From the NCBI GenBank assembly GCA_028689675.1, contig JAQVCS010000001.1:1-64000 (forward strand): DNA of 64,000 nucleotides, in the 5' to 3' direction. This stretch comes from Desulfovibrionaceae bacterium. GTDB lineage: Bacteria; Desulfobacterota; Desulfovibrionia; Desulfovibrionales; Desulfovibrionaceae. The position numbers and the translations under genes were made by a program. Below the pieces are notes generated by a model. The model was not told the origin of the DNA, ran no database searches, and saw nothing but the letters and a program-made list of their open reading frames with translations. Below are positions 26,700 to 34,389 of the stretch, in pieces (the first letter of the stretch is position 1; the number at the start of each line of letters is the position of its first letter).

Positions 26700-26737
26700 T
26701 GCTGCGCCCTCTGGCAGCACTGCCGCAGGGCGCAGCA
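26700..26737 (+). other. Strong hairpin directly after ahbD
   Basis: An 11-bp perfect stem TGCTGCGCCCT/AGGGCGCAGCA (26700-26710 with 26727-26737) with an inner GGCAG/CTGCC repeat, starting six bases after the ahbD stop. No T run follows. It may protect the 3' end of the ahbC-hemB-ahbD message or weaken readthrough into the decarboxylase gene. Confidence 0.55.
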
Positions 26738-26814
26738 TGCGCTTAGCCTTTTCTCATGCCCGCGCAAGACAGTAGTAAATAATACAGGCTTTACCAAGGG
26801 CAAAAGCACAGAGA

Positions 26815-26834
26815 GCCGCCGCCACAGCGGCGGC
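26815..26834 (+). other. GC-rich hairpin upstream of the decarboxylase gene
   Basis: An 8-bp perfect stem GCCGCCGC/GCGGCGGC with a CACA loop, 69 bases before the start of the AhbA/B-type gene and probably in its leader. There is no T run. Role unknown. Confidence 0.4.
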
Positions 26835-26902
26835 ACCATGTTCATGCTCACGCTCTGCTCAACATAAGCCCGCGCATACGCTATGCAAACAAAGGAAGCC
26901 TT

Positions 26903-27358
26903 ATGGAACTGACAGCCCTGCACAAGCAATTGCTTGATATTATTCAAACAGATTTTCCCTTATGCCCCCGCCCCTATGCCGAATTGGGCACAAGGCTTGG
27001 TATAAGCGAGCAAGCCGCGCTGGATGCCGTTAATGACATGCGCCATGCCAAAATAATACGCCGCATGGGGGCAAATTTTCAATCGGCCAAGCTGGGCTTT
27101 CGTTCTACCCTGTGCGCGGCAAAAGTGCCCGAAGACAAAATGGAACTTTTTGTTGCCACAGTAAATGCCTGCCCCGGCGTTACGCATAATTATTTGCGCA
27201 ACCATGCCTATAATGTCTGGTTTACGCTCATTGGCGCGTCGTGGGAAGGCATGTGTGAAACACTGGCCAGCATCACACAACAAACAGGCATTGAAATTTT
27301 GAACCTGCCCGCCACCAAGCTGTATAAAATCAGAGTTGATTTTGCTATGGGGGAATAG
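26903..27358 (+). CDS. Siroheme decarboxylase subunit (AhbA/AhbB/NirL family, Lrp-like fold)
   Basis: 151 residues. The N-terminal third is a winged-helix AsnC/Lrp-type domain, and the rest a ferredoxin-like ligand domain with IIRRMGANFQSAKLGFRSTL and NYLRNHAYNVWFTL, the signatures of siroheme decarboxylases. AhbA and AhbB together remove two acetate carboxyls from siroheme, the step before AhbC. Only one of the pair is present here, so its partner must lie elsewhere, and AhbA cannot be told from AhbB by eye. AAAGGAAG precedes the ATG. The heme cluster context argues against a plain Lrp regulator. Confidence 0.82.
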   Translation: MELTALHKQLLDIIQTDFPLCPRPYAELGTRLGISEQAALDAVNDMRHAKIIRRMGANFQSAKLGFRSTLCAAKVPEDKMELFVATVNACPGVTHNYLRNHAYNVWFTLIGASWEGMCETLASITQQTGIEILNLPATKLYKIRVDFAMGE

Positions 27359-27446
27359 AAGGCAAAAACATTCCCAATAGTGCTTTTTGCAGGCTGTCTA
27401 TAGCTTTTTAGCCAGTATAAGACTGCATAAGGTGCTTTTTCACAAG

Positions 27447-27481
27447 AAAAGGCTTGCTCCACGTTAGGGCAAGCCTTTTTT
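27447..27481 (+). terminator. Rho-independent terminator of the heme cluster
   Basis: A stem AAGGCTTGC/GCAAGCCTT with an 11-base loop followed by a T run (27476-27481), about 90 bases past the decarboxylase stop. Confidence 0.9.
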
Positions 27482-27577
27482 ATTCACCCAAACGGCATTT
27501 GCACAGCGCTTCTGCTTGTGCACTCGCCCGCTATACTCATTAAGCATACTCCCCCTGTTTGCCACACACCCATTGTA

Positions 27578-27593
27578 CGTTTCACGGGAAACA
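27578..27593. promoter_or_regulatory. parS-like 16-mer, copy 1
   Basis: CGTTTCACGGGAAACA differs from the ParB site TGTTTCACGTGAAACA at two of 16 positions. It lies in a gene-free 400-base stretch between convergent genes and outside any visible terminator stem. The central CGGG also resembles the Noc-type site ATTTCCCGGGAAAT. Binding is not shown. Confidence 0.35.
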
Positions 27594-27597
27594 AAAA

Positions 27598-27644
27598 AAC
27601 AAGGCACAGAATGTTTCACAGGAAACACTGTGCACCTTGTTTTT
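27598..27644 (-). terminator. Probable terminator of purE containing a second parS-like 16-mer
   Basis: A long nested hairpin: AACAAGG/CCTTGTT (27598-27604 with 27635-27641), CACAG/CTGTG, then TGTTTC/GAAACA, with small bulges. On the minus strand a T run (27593-27599) follows, so it should end the purE message 120 bases past its stop. The inner part, TGTTTCACAGGAAACA (27612-27627), differs from parS at two central positions. Confidence 0.6.
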
Positions 27645-27761
27645 ACTTTCATTCAAAAACCGTACGCCCTACAGACTTGAGCATACTGACAAGCGCCACA
27701 GGCCTTAAAAACTTGCCCCGCGGCCTCCCCTTGACAGGCTTTGCGGGCTTCGCTTTGCTGG

Positions 27762-28262
27762 TTAAGCCTGATGCTTTGCAGTGAGGGCAGCGCCAGCCTC
27801 TGCCACGTCCGCTTTAAACTTTTCACGAGCATCCAACAAAAGCTGCATTAGCTTCTTATCGTGCAGGGCAAGAATTTGTGCCGCCATCCATGCAGCATTT
27901 TTTGCCCCAGCCTTATCAAGCGCCACCGTTGCCACGGGAAAGCCGGGGGGCATTTGCACTGTGGAAAAAAGCGCATCCATGCCCGCCAGCGTGCCGCTGG
28001 AAACAGGAATACCTATAACAGGCTTAATGGTGCGGGCAGCTACAGCGCCAGCCAAATGGGCGGCCATGCCTGCGGCACAAATAAATACCTGCACCCCACT
28101 CTGCTCTAGCTCATCAATCAGGGTTTCGGTGCGCTCTGGCGTGCGGTGTGCAGAGGTTACGGTAAAGCGGTATGAAATGCCCAATTGTTTGAGCACCTCA
28201 GCGCAGGGGCTAATTTTTTCCTCATCAGAGAGCGAACCAATAAAAATTGCTACTTGCGGCAT
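27762..28262 (-). CDS. purE: N5-carboxyaminoimidazole ribonucleotide mutase PurE (class I)
   Basis: 166 residues. It moves the carboxyl group of N5-CAIR to C4 to give CAIR in purine synthesis. The motifs are GSLSDEE near the N terminus (active-site Ser/Asp loop), SAHRTPERT, and AGMAAHLAG, all as in bacterial class I enzymes, which need PurK. No purK is in the window. GGAGAAGG lies directly upstream of the ATG. A strong hairpin precedes it, separating it from purD. Confidence 0.93.
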   Translation of the reverse strand: MPQVAIFIGSLSDEEKISPCAEVLKQLGISYRFTVTSAHRTPERTETLIDELEQSGVQVFICAAGMAAHLAGAVAARTIKPVIGIPVSSGTLAGMDALFSTVQMPPGFPVATVALDKAGAKNAAWMAAQILALHDKKLMQLLLDAREKFKADVAEAGAALTAKHQA

Positions 28263-28279
28263 ACTTGCCTTCTCCTTGG

Positions 28280-28328
28280 CTTTCCCTGCGCTGGCAAGGC
28301 TTCGTTATGCTTGCCAGCATAGGGAAAG
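28280..28328 (-). other. Long hairpin between purD and purE
   Basis: CTTTCCCT pairs with AGGGAAAG and GCTGGCAAG with CTTGCCAGC (17 bp in all, one 2x2 internal loop, 11-base loop). It ends about seven bases before the purE ribosome-binding site. There is no T run. It could be a weak terminator of purD or a processing or translational control structure for purE. Confidence 0.6.
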
Positions 28329-28418
28329 ATTCAGCATATCAATTTGTTGTGGCAAAAAACCTGCCCAAGCCGCAGGGGGCACAAGGCCAGCGTGTGCGGC
28401 ACAGGGCGCAAAAAACAC

Positions 28419-29711
28419 TTACTTGCCTGTGGCTAAACGGCGAATGCCCTTTGCCCCAATGTCAGAGCGGGACTGGCTTTCGGGCATGCTGATCTTTGCC
28501 AAAGCACGGTAGGCACTGGCCTGTGCCTCGGCCAACGAATCCCCCAAGGCCGTAATGCACAAAATGCGGCCGCCATTGGCGCTAATACGCCCTGCAGCAT
28601 CCATGCTTGTGCCGCTGTGAAAAACCTTTACCCCCGGCAGAGCATCAGCCTCGGCAATGCCGCTAATAGGCATGCCCTTGGGGTAGCTGGCGGGGTAGCC
28701 CTTGGCAGCCAGCACCACGCCCAAAGCAGATTGCTGGGTATAGCGCACAGGGCATTGCGCCAAAGTGCCTTCTATGCAGGCCTGCATAATGGGCACAAGG
28801 TCGCTTTCTAAGCGCATCAGCAGGGGCTGGCATTCAGGGTCACCAAAGCGGGTATTATATTCCAGCACCTTAGCCCCTTGGGCTGTCATCATCAGGCCAG
28901 CATAGAGCACGCCCTTAAAGGGGTGGCCATCGGCCGCCAGCACGCGCAAAATGGGCAGAATGGTGCTTTCTATCAAAGAGGCAACCTGTGCATCATCAAT
29001 AATAGGGGCGGGGCTGTAAGCACCCATGCCGCCAGTATTGGGCCCTTTGTCCCCATCCCACGCGGCCTTGTGGTCTTGGGCGCTGGGCAGAGGTGCGGCC
29101 ACTGTGCCATCGCAAAAGCACAAAAAAGAGGCTTCTTCGCCTACTAAAAATTCTTCAATGACAACCTTGTCGCCAGCCTTGCCATGGGCATGATCGCGCA
29201 TAATATCGTCCACAGCGGCCAAGGCTTCGGCATCGGTCATGGCCACCACCACGCCCTTGCCAGCGGCCAGCCCATCGGCCTTAATGACCAGCGGCGCACC
29301 CTTGCTTTGCACATAGGCGCGTGCTGCGGCATAGTCGGTAAATACAGCGCACTCTGCCGTGGGCACATTGCCGCGCTGCATAATATCTTTAGCAAAGGCC
29401 TTGCTGCCCTCAAGCTGGGCACAATATTTATCGGGGCCAAAGCACTGTATGCCAGCCGCAGTCATAGCATCCACCACACCCTCAGTCAGGGGCAGCTCAG
29501 GGCCAGGCACCACAAGGTCTATGGCATTGTCTTTGGCAAAAGCCACCAGAGCAGGGATATCACCAGCAGCAATAGGCACATTCACGGCTTTTTCCTGCGC
29601 TGTGCCGCCATTGCCGGGGGCAACAAAAATTGTGCTCACCAAGGGGCTTTGCCCCAACTTCCACACCAGCGCATGCTCGCGCCCACCAGAACCAATAACA
29701 AATATACGCAC
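28419..29711 (-). CDS. purD: Phosphoribosylamine-glycine ligase PurD
   Basis: 430 residues, the normal length. An ATP-grasp enzyme joining phosphoribosylamine and glycine to GAR. It starts MRIFVIGSGGREHALVWKL, and shows PGNGGTA, PLVIKADGLAAGKGV (ATP lid) and YNTRFGDPECQPLL (metal site). The start codon is GTG at 29711 with AGGAG seven bases upstream. It is probably co-transcribed with purE. Confidence 0.95.
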   Translation of the reverse strand: MRIFVIGSGGREHALVWKLGQSPLVSTIFVAPGNGGTAQEKAVNVPIAAGDIPALVAFAKDNAIDLVVPGPELPLTEGVVDAMTAAGIQCFGPDKYCAQLEGSKAFAKDIMQRGNVPTAECAVFTDYAAARAYVQSKGAPLVIKADGLAAGKGVVVAMTDAEALAAVDDIMRDHAHGKAGDKVVIEEFLVGEEASFLCFCDGTVAAPLPSAQDHKAAWDGDKGPNTGGMGAYSPAPIIDDAQVASLIESTILPILRVLAADGHPFKGVLYAGLMMTAQGAKVLEYNTRFGDPECQPLLMRLESDLVPIMQACIEGTLAQCPVRYTQQSALGVVLAAKGYPASYPKGMPISGIAEADALPGVKVFHSGTSMDAAGRISANGGRILCITALGDSLAEAQASAYRALAKISMPESQSRSDIGAKGIRRLATGK

Positions 29712-29922
29712 AAAAACTCCTTGCCTTCGTAGTTGTTTGCCTCTCTGCCTCGTTGACTGCCCGCTAAAAAGCGTTCAGAATAGACGCCGCACTGCGCAAA
29801 GGCTGTGCAGCCTGCCCTAAAAGCCCAGATGACGGGGCTGGTCAAATTTTTAGCCGCCTTACGCCCAAAAGGCAAGAAGCCAATTGCCCCTGCTGCCAAA
29901 GGGAACGCTAAAGGAAGGAACT

Positions 29923-31212
29923 ATGTCAAAGAGCCAATTCCGTTTTTTGCCTGAGGTTCACACCGATGCCATTGAAGAAAACCAGCTTGCTGGTGTGCGT
30001 TGGACAGTGGCACAGGCCATGCATTCACCGCAATATGCCGCCAAGCTGGCGGCCTGTGGTGTGCAGCCGCACGATATTAAAACCATGGCCGATGTGCGCC
30101 GCCTGCCCCTTTGCGACGTAGACGACCTACGCGCAGGCTACCCCCTGCCCTTGCTGTGCGTACCCGAAAAAGAAGTGGTGCGCATTCACGCTTCTTCGGG
30201 CACCACGGGCAAGCGCAAAATTCTTGCCTACACGCAACATGATGTGGATATGCTGGCTTTGCAGCTGGCACGCTGCTATGAAATGGCAGGCTTAAGCCCC
30301 CAAGACCGTATGCAAATTGCCGTGGGCTATGGCTTGTGGACTGCTGGTGCTGGCTTTCAGCTGGGCAGCGAAAAAATGGGTATGCTCACCGTGCCCGTAG
30401 GCCCCGGCAATTTGGAAATGCAGCTGCAACTTATGGAAGACTTGCACGTTTCCTGCATTGGGGCAACGGCCTCTATGGCGCTGCTGCTGGCAGAAGAAGT
30501 GGAACGCCACGGCCTGCAAGATAAAATTCATTTGCGCAAAGTTATTTGCGGCTCGGAAACACGCAGCGAAAAAATGCGCCTTGCCATTGAAAGCAAATTG
30601 CGCCTTGAGGGCAGCTATGACATTGCCGGCATGACAGAAATGTATGGCCCCGGCACAGCTATAGATTGTGATGCCCACGCAGGCCTGCACTATTGGGCAG
30701 ACCTCTTTTTAATTGAAATTCTCAACCCCGAAACCCTCGAGCCTGTGCCCATGGGCGAAGTGGGCGAAATGGTGGTAACCAGCCTGCGTAAAGAGGCCGT
30801 CCCCCTGCTGCGCTACCGCACGCATGACCTTTCGCGCCTTATTCCCGGCGTGTGCCCCTGCGGCTATGCCATGCCGCGCCACGACCGCATTTTAGGACGC
30901 AGCGACGACATGCTTATTTTCCGCGGCGTGAATATTTACCCGGGGCAGCTTATGGATGTTATCAATCAATTCCCCGAGCTGGGCGGTGAATATCATGTGG
31001 AATTAAGCCGCGACGAGCGCGCCCTTGATTACATGAAGCTCACGGTGGAGCGCCAGCACGGTGTGAATGCCGATAACGATGCCGCATTGGCCAAGGCTGT
31101 GGCAGAGCGCCTGCACAAGGCCATTATGGCGCGCATCAGCGTGGCTGTGGTAGACCCCATTACCCTGCCGCGTACCTTCAGCAAGTCTAAGCGCGTGACT
31201 GATTTGCGCTAA
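29923..31212 (+). CDS. Phenylacetate-CoA ligase-like AMP-forming enzyme
   Basis: 430 residues, PaaK family. It activates an aromatic acid through an acyl-adenylate to the CoA thioester. Motifs: SSGTTGKRKILAYT (ATP loop, about residue 90), YDIAGMTEMYGPG (adenylate binding), YRTHDLSRL, and GRSDDMLIFRGVNIYPGQ (hinge). Desulfovibrio genomes carry several paralogues, probably for aryl acids such as phenylacetate or indoleacetate, so the substrate is open. The start at 29923 has AAAGGAAGG upstream. It stands alone, divergent from purD, and no partner oxidoreductase adjoins it. Confidence 0.87.
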   Translation: MSKSQFRFLPEVHTDAIEENQLAGVRWTVAQAMHSPQYAAKLAACGVQPHDIKTMADVRRLPLCDVDDLRAGYPLPLLCVPEKEVVRIHASSGTTGKRKILAYTQHDVDMLALQLARCYEMAGLSPQDRMQIAVGYGLWTAGAGFQLGSEKMGMLTVPVGPGNLEMQLQLMEDLHVSCIGATASMALLLAEEVERHGLQDKIHLRKVICGSETRSEKMRLAIESKLRLEGSYDIAGMTEMYGPGTAIDCDAHAGLHYWADLFLIEILNPETLEPVPMGEVGEMVVTSLRKEAVPLLRYRTHDLSRLIPGVCPCGYAMPRHDRILGRSDDMLIFRGVNIYPGQLMDVINQFPELGGEYHVELSRDERALDYMKLTVERQHGVNADNDAALAKAVAERLHKAIMARISVAVVDPITLPRTFSKSKRVTDLR

Positions 31213-31226
31213 ACTAGGGTTTGGGT

Positions 31227-31385
31227 TCATTAAAATGCCGTCCGCGAAAAGCCGATTTTTTTACGATGGCAAGGCGCATAAAAAAGGGCGGCGAAGGCGT
31301 AGCTGCGCTACGTCGAGATGACATTCTCTTTTGTGCAACGCAGCCAACGTGGAAAAGGCAGCTTTGCAGCAGGCGGTTTAATGAG
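31227..31385. repeat. Candidate intergenic repeat element (single copy in window)
   Basis: A GC-rich non-coding block after the ligase gene. It includes CGTAGC-TGC-GCTACG (31298-31312) and a stretch (GGCGGCGAAGGCGTAGC, then CAACGCAGCCAACGTGG) of the style of dispersed intergenic elements in other genomes. Only one copy is in this window, so its status is inferred. No good reading frame spans it. The remaining bases to 31606 also hold no supported gene, only a CTTGCCC/GGGCAAG hairpin at 31387-31403. Confidence 0.3.
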
Positions 31386-31606
31386 GCTTGCCCCTAGGGC
31401 AAGGCAGAGCACAAAGCTTCTTACTCTGCGGCTGCGCCGTTGTGCCTGCCTTGCGCGCTGCCTTGGGCTTGTCTTTATACAGGGCTTTCCTTACTTGCAG
31501 TTCTGCCCTGTGTGCTGTTTGAGTCATTCCCCTACGCTACCAGTTTTTTGCGCTCTGTGCTCTTTGTATTGTTCTGCCTGCTCTGCCCTGTTTCCAGCTA
31601 AGGGCA

Positions 31607-31909
31607 TCAGGCAGAGCCACTTTTTTTAGCAGCCGAAAGGTGCCCCGCCCCTTCAATGCGGTAAATTTGCACAGTATATTGCGGCTGCGCAGAACAGGCA
31701 GGGCAGCCATCACTCATGAGCACACAAGAGGCATCCAATTCCAGCGGGTCTACCCCTGCCGAGGCCAAAATCTGGCTGGCCTGCCCTTGTGCCCACAGCA
31801 CGGGCGCACCGCACTTTTTACATTCCACAAAAAGCAATTCGGGGTCATAGCCCTGCGGCACAGTGCCGGGCAAGGTTTGCTCTGCAAAAAGCTGCTTGAA
31901 TGCTTTCAT
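31607..31909 (-). CDS. Small Cys-pair (zinc-ribbon-like) protein of unknown function
   Basis: 100 residues. Two CxxC pairs, CKKC and CPAC, are separated by about 40 residues, which fits a zinc ribbon. No other domain is recognised. The start at 31909 has AGGAGGAAAAA directly upstream, while the open frame further upstream is leader. It is divergent from mutL. An inverted repeat lies in its leader. Confidence 0.68.
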   Translation of the reverse strand: MKAFKQLFAEQTLPGTVPQGYDPELLFVECKKCGAPVLWAQGQASQILASAGVDPLELDASCVLMSDGCPACSAQPQYTVQIYRIEGAGHLSAAKKSGSA

Positions 31910-31931
31910 TTTTTCCTCCTTCCTAAGAGCG

Positions 31932-31979
31932 ATTGGGAAAGACAGCCCTTTTCCTCGGCTGGCAAAAACATTTCCCAAT
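31932..31979 (-). promoter_or_regulatory. Inverted repeat in the leader of the small Cys-pair gene
   Basis: ATTGGGAAA (31932-31940) and TTTCCCAAT (31971-31979) are perfect 9-bp complements 30 bases apart, starting 23 bases before the gene. An inner AGCC/GGCT pair could extend a stem-loop. It may be an mRNA structure or a paired operator. Role unknown. Confidence 0.4.
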
Positions 31980-32091
31980 GCGCTTAATACACCATAGTGC
32001 TCCCTTGGCGCCAAGGCAAGCCCTCTATTTTTTTCTTGCATCCTTGCGCGGGGCTCTTGCACTCTAGTGCAAGGATGGCTACAGTTACTAT

Positions 32092-34095
32092 ATGAAAAAT
32101 CTCCCCCCCTCTATTGCCCTATTGCCCCCCGAGCTTTGCAACCAAATTGCCGCTGGCGAAGTGGTAGAGCGCCCTTCCAGCGTGGTCAAGGAACTGGTAG
32201 AAAATAGCCTTGATGCTGGTGCAAGCCGTATTTGTGTCACTTTAGAAAATGGCGGGCAAAGCCTTATTCGTGTGCAGGATGACGGGCGCGGTATAGCCGC
32301 CGATCAATTATCCTTGGCGCTTACCCGCCACGCCACTAGCAAAATACACTGTTTTGACGATTTGGAACATATTCTTTCCTATGGTTTTCGCGGCGAGGCC
32401 TTGCCCAGCATTGCTTCTGTTTCGCGCTTTCGTTTAACCAGCGCCCCGCAGGCCAGCAATGACAGCGCTGCCGAGGCTTCGTTTATTGCCGTAGAGCATG
32501 GTGTGGTGCAGGGCACAGGCGCAGCCGCGCTGCACAAAGGCACACTTATTGAGGTGGCCGACCTGTTTGCCAACACCCCTGCCCGCCTGAAATTTCTGAA
32601 AACACCAGCCACAGAGTTCAAACGTGCTCAGGAATGGCTGGTGCGTTTAGCCCTTGCCCGCCCCGCTATTGGCTTTTGCCTGGATGCAGGCACGCGCGAA
32701 GTGCTCAACTTCCCCGCTGGGCAAAACCTGCACGACCGCTTGGCGCAGGTTTGGCCTCCGCTGATTGTAGAAGCCCTGCTGCCCTTTGATTGCACCCGCC
32801 ACGGCATCAGGGTGCACGGCCTGACTGCCCGCCCGCAGGTCAGCCAGCCCAGAGCAGACAGGCAGCTTTTTTATGTGAATGGGCGCAGCGTAACAGACAA
32901 ACGCCTCAGTGCTGCCCTGCGCGAAGCCTATAAAGGCTGCCTCACCACGAGGGACTACCCGCAGGCCATCATTTTTATTGATATTGCCCCTGAAGAAGTG
33001 GACGTGAATGTGCACCCTGCCAAGTCAGAAGTGCGCTTTCGCGATGAAAAAGCCCTGTTCAGCGCCGTGCTGCACGCCCTGCGCCAAGCTTTGGAGCAGG
33101 CAGGAGCCAGTGCGGCAGCACAGGCAGCACAAGAGGCAGACGAACACAGCACAGCGCCACAGCCCACAGCGCAGCCGCAGGCAGCAGCCCCGCGCCCTTT
33201 GGGCTTTTGGGGGGCAATAGACAGCGCGCCCCTGCTGCCCCAAGGCCAGCAAGACGATGTGCCCCTTGCCCATGACGAAGCCGCATGGCAGGCAGAAGCC
33301 CTGCCCTCTGCTGGTGCAAGCCCAGTAGCTGCCCCCAACAGATTTAATGTTGGGCTGGATGAAGAAAATATACCTGCCTACAGGGCTCAGCCCGAAGGCT
33401 CACAGGCAAAGCCTGCCCCGTCGCCAGCATGGCAAGCAGCAGCGCAAAAAGATGAATATATACAGGCGCACAGTGCCGCCGCCCCAAGCCCTGCCCAGTC
33501 ACCACAGGCGGCCTTTGCCCAGAGCAGCAGCGAGCACAGCCTGCGCGTTGGCACATACACCTACCTTGGGCAAATAGCCAATACCTATCTTGTCTTACGC
33601 ACGGCAGAGGGGCTGCTTGCCCTGCTTGACCAGCATGCTGCCCACGAACGCGTGCTATACCACCGCCTGCACACAGGGGCACTGGCGGGCAGCGGGCAAA
33701 TGCTTGCCCTGCCCTTGGTGCTTGAGCTGCACCCCAGCGAGCAGGAACGCTTTTACCAAATGCGCACCCTGCTGGAAAACATGGGCTTTACCCTTGGTAT
33801 AGAGCAGGGTTCTTTGGTGGCGCGTGCCCTGCCTGCCCAACTTGACCGCAGCGAGGCACAGCTTTTTCTACGCGAAACGCTTGCAGGCAAGCGTGATAAC
33901 AGAGAAATGGCGCTTATCACTATGGCCTGCAAAAGTGCTATTAAGGCAGGCATGCGCCTTAGCCCAGACGAGGCCGCTGGCCTTGTGCAGCAATGGCTGG
34001 CCACACCAGACAAGGAGTATTGCCCACACGGCCGCCCTGCACTGGTGAACTTCAGCCTGCTTGAGCTTGAAAAGCTCTTTAAGCGCCATCCCTAG
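32092..34095 (+). CDS. mutL: DNA mismatch repair protein MutL
   Basis: 667 residues. It couples MutS mismatch recognition to strand removal. The GHKL ATPase half (1-330) has QIAAGEVVERPSSVVKELVE (next residues NSLDAG), DDGRGI and GFRGEALPSI. An Ala/Pro/Gln-rich linker (about 340-480) follows, then the C-terminal dimer domain with LDQHAAHERVLYH, ACKSAIKAG and CPHGRPALVNF. In nicking MutL proteins the first of these reads DQHAx2Ex4E. Here the last Glu is His, so endonuclease activity is uncertain although the other metal-site motifs remain. The ribosome-binding site is weak. No mutS is nearby. Confidence 0.94.
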   Translation: MKNLPPSIALLPPELCNQIAAGEVVERPSSVVKELVENSLDAGASRICVTLENGGQSLIRVQDDGRGIAADQLSLALTRHATSKIHCFDDLEHILSYGFRGEALPSIASVSRFRLTSAPQASNDSAAEASFIAVEHGVVQGTGAAALHKGTLIEVADLFANTPARLKFLKTPATEFKRAQEWLVRLALARPAIGFCLDAGTREVLNFPAGQNLHDRLAQVWPPLIVEALLPFDCTRHGIRVHGLTARPQVSQPRADRQLFYVNGRSVTDKRLSAALREAYKGCLTTRDYPQAIIFIDIAPEEVDVNVHPAKSEVRFRDEKALFSAVLHALRQALEQAGASAAAQAAQEADEHSTAPQPTAQPQAAAPRPLGFWGAIDSAPLLPQGQQDDVPLAHDEAAWQAEALPSAGASPVAAPNRFNVGLDEENIPAYRAQPEGSQAKPAPSPAWQAAAQKDEYIQAHSAAAPSPAQSPQAAFAQSSSEHSLRVGTYTYLGQIANTYLVLRTAEGLLALLDQHAAHERVLYHRLHTGALAGSGQMLALPLVLELHPSEQERFYQMRTLLENMGFTLGIEQGSLVARALPAQLDRSEAQLFLRETLAGKRDNREMALITMACKSAIKAGMRLSPDEAAGLVQQWLATPDKEYCPHGRPALVNFSLLELEKLFKRHP

Positions 34096-34146
34096 AGCAG
34101 ATTCACGCTAAAAGCGCGCTCAACAGAGATCAGTGACTTTTTCTGA

Positions 34147-34194
34147 GCTTTGCGTGGCAAGGATTTTTATAAAATCTTGCGGGCATTTTCAAAG
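34147..34194. repeat. 48-base intergenic repeat, copy A
   Basis: Matches 50919-50966 at 40 of 48 positions without gaps, beginning GCTTTG and ending GCATTTTCAAAG. GCAAG and CTTGC arms inside can fold, flanked by CTTTG/CAAAG. It lies 51 bases after mutL, in non-coding DNA. Confidence 0.65.
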
Positions 34195-34274
34195 TTACGC
34201 TGCCCGCATGGCCAGAACAGCAAAAAATACAGGAGGAAATAAAAAAGATAGTGTAAATAGCGGTAGTTACCGAT

Positions 34275-34314
34275 AATAGTAATAATTACTATTGACAGAG
34301 ATAAAGAAAATAGT
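34275..34314 (+). promoter_or_regulatory. Catalase promoter region with a PerR-like palindrome
   Basis: AATAGTAATAATTACTATT (34275-34293) is a perfect 9-1-9 inverted repeat. It matches the PerR box TTATAAT-N-ATTATAA at 10 of 14 defined positions. It runs into a perfect -35, TTGACA (34292-34297), with TCTATT 16 bases on as a possible -10. A peroxide-sensing Fur-family repressor is the natural reading next to a catalase gene. Confidence 0.62.
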
Positions 34315-34389
34315 CTATTGCTCTGGTCAGAAGATGTTGCCTGTCATTCACCACTTACTCCGACCCCTCGGACCCAAAGGAGAATACTA

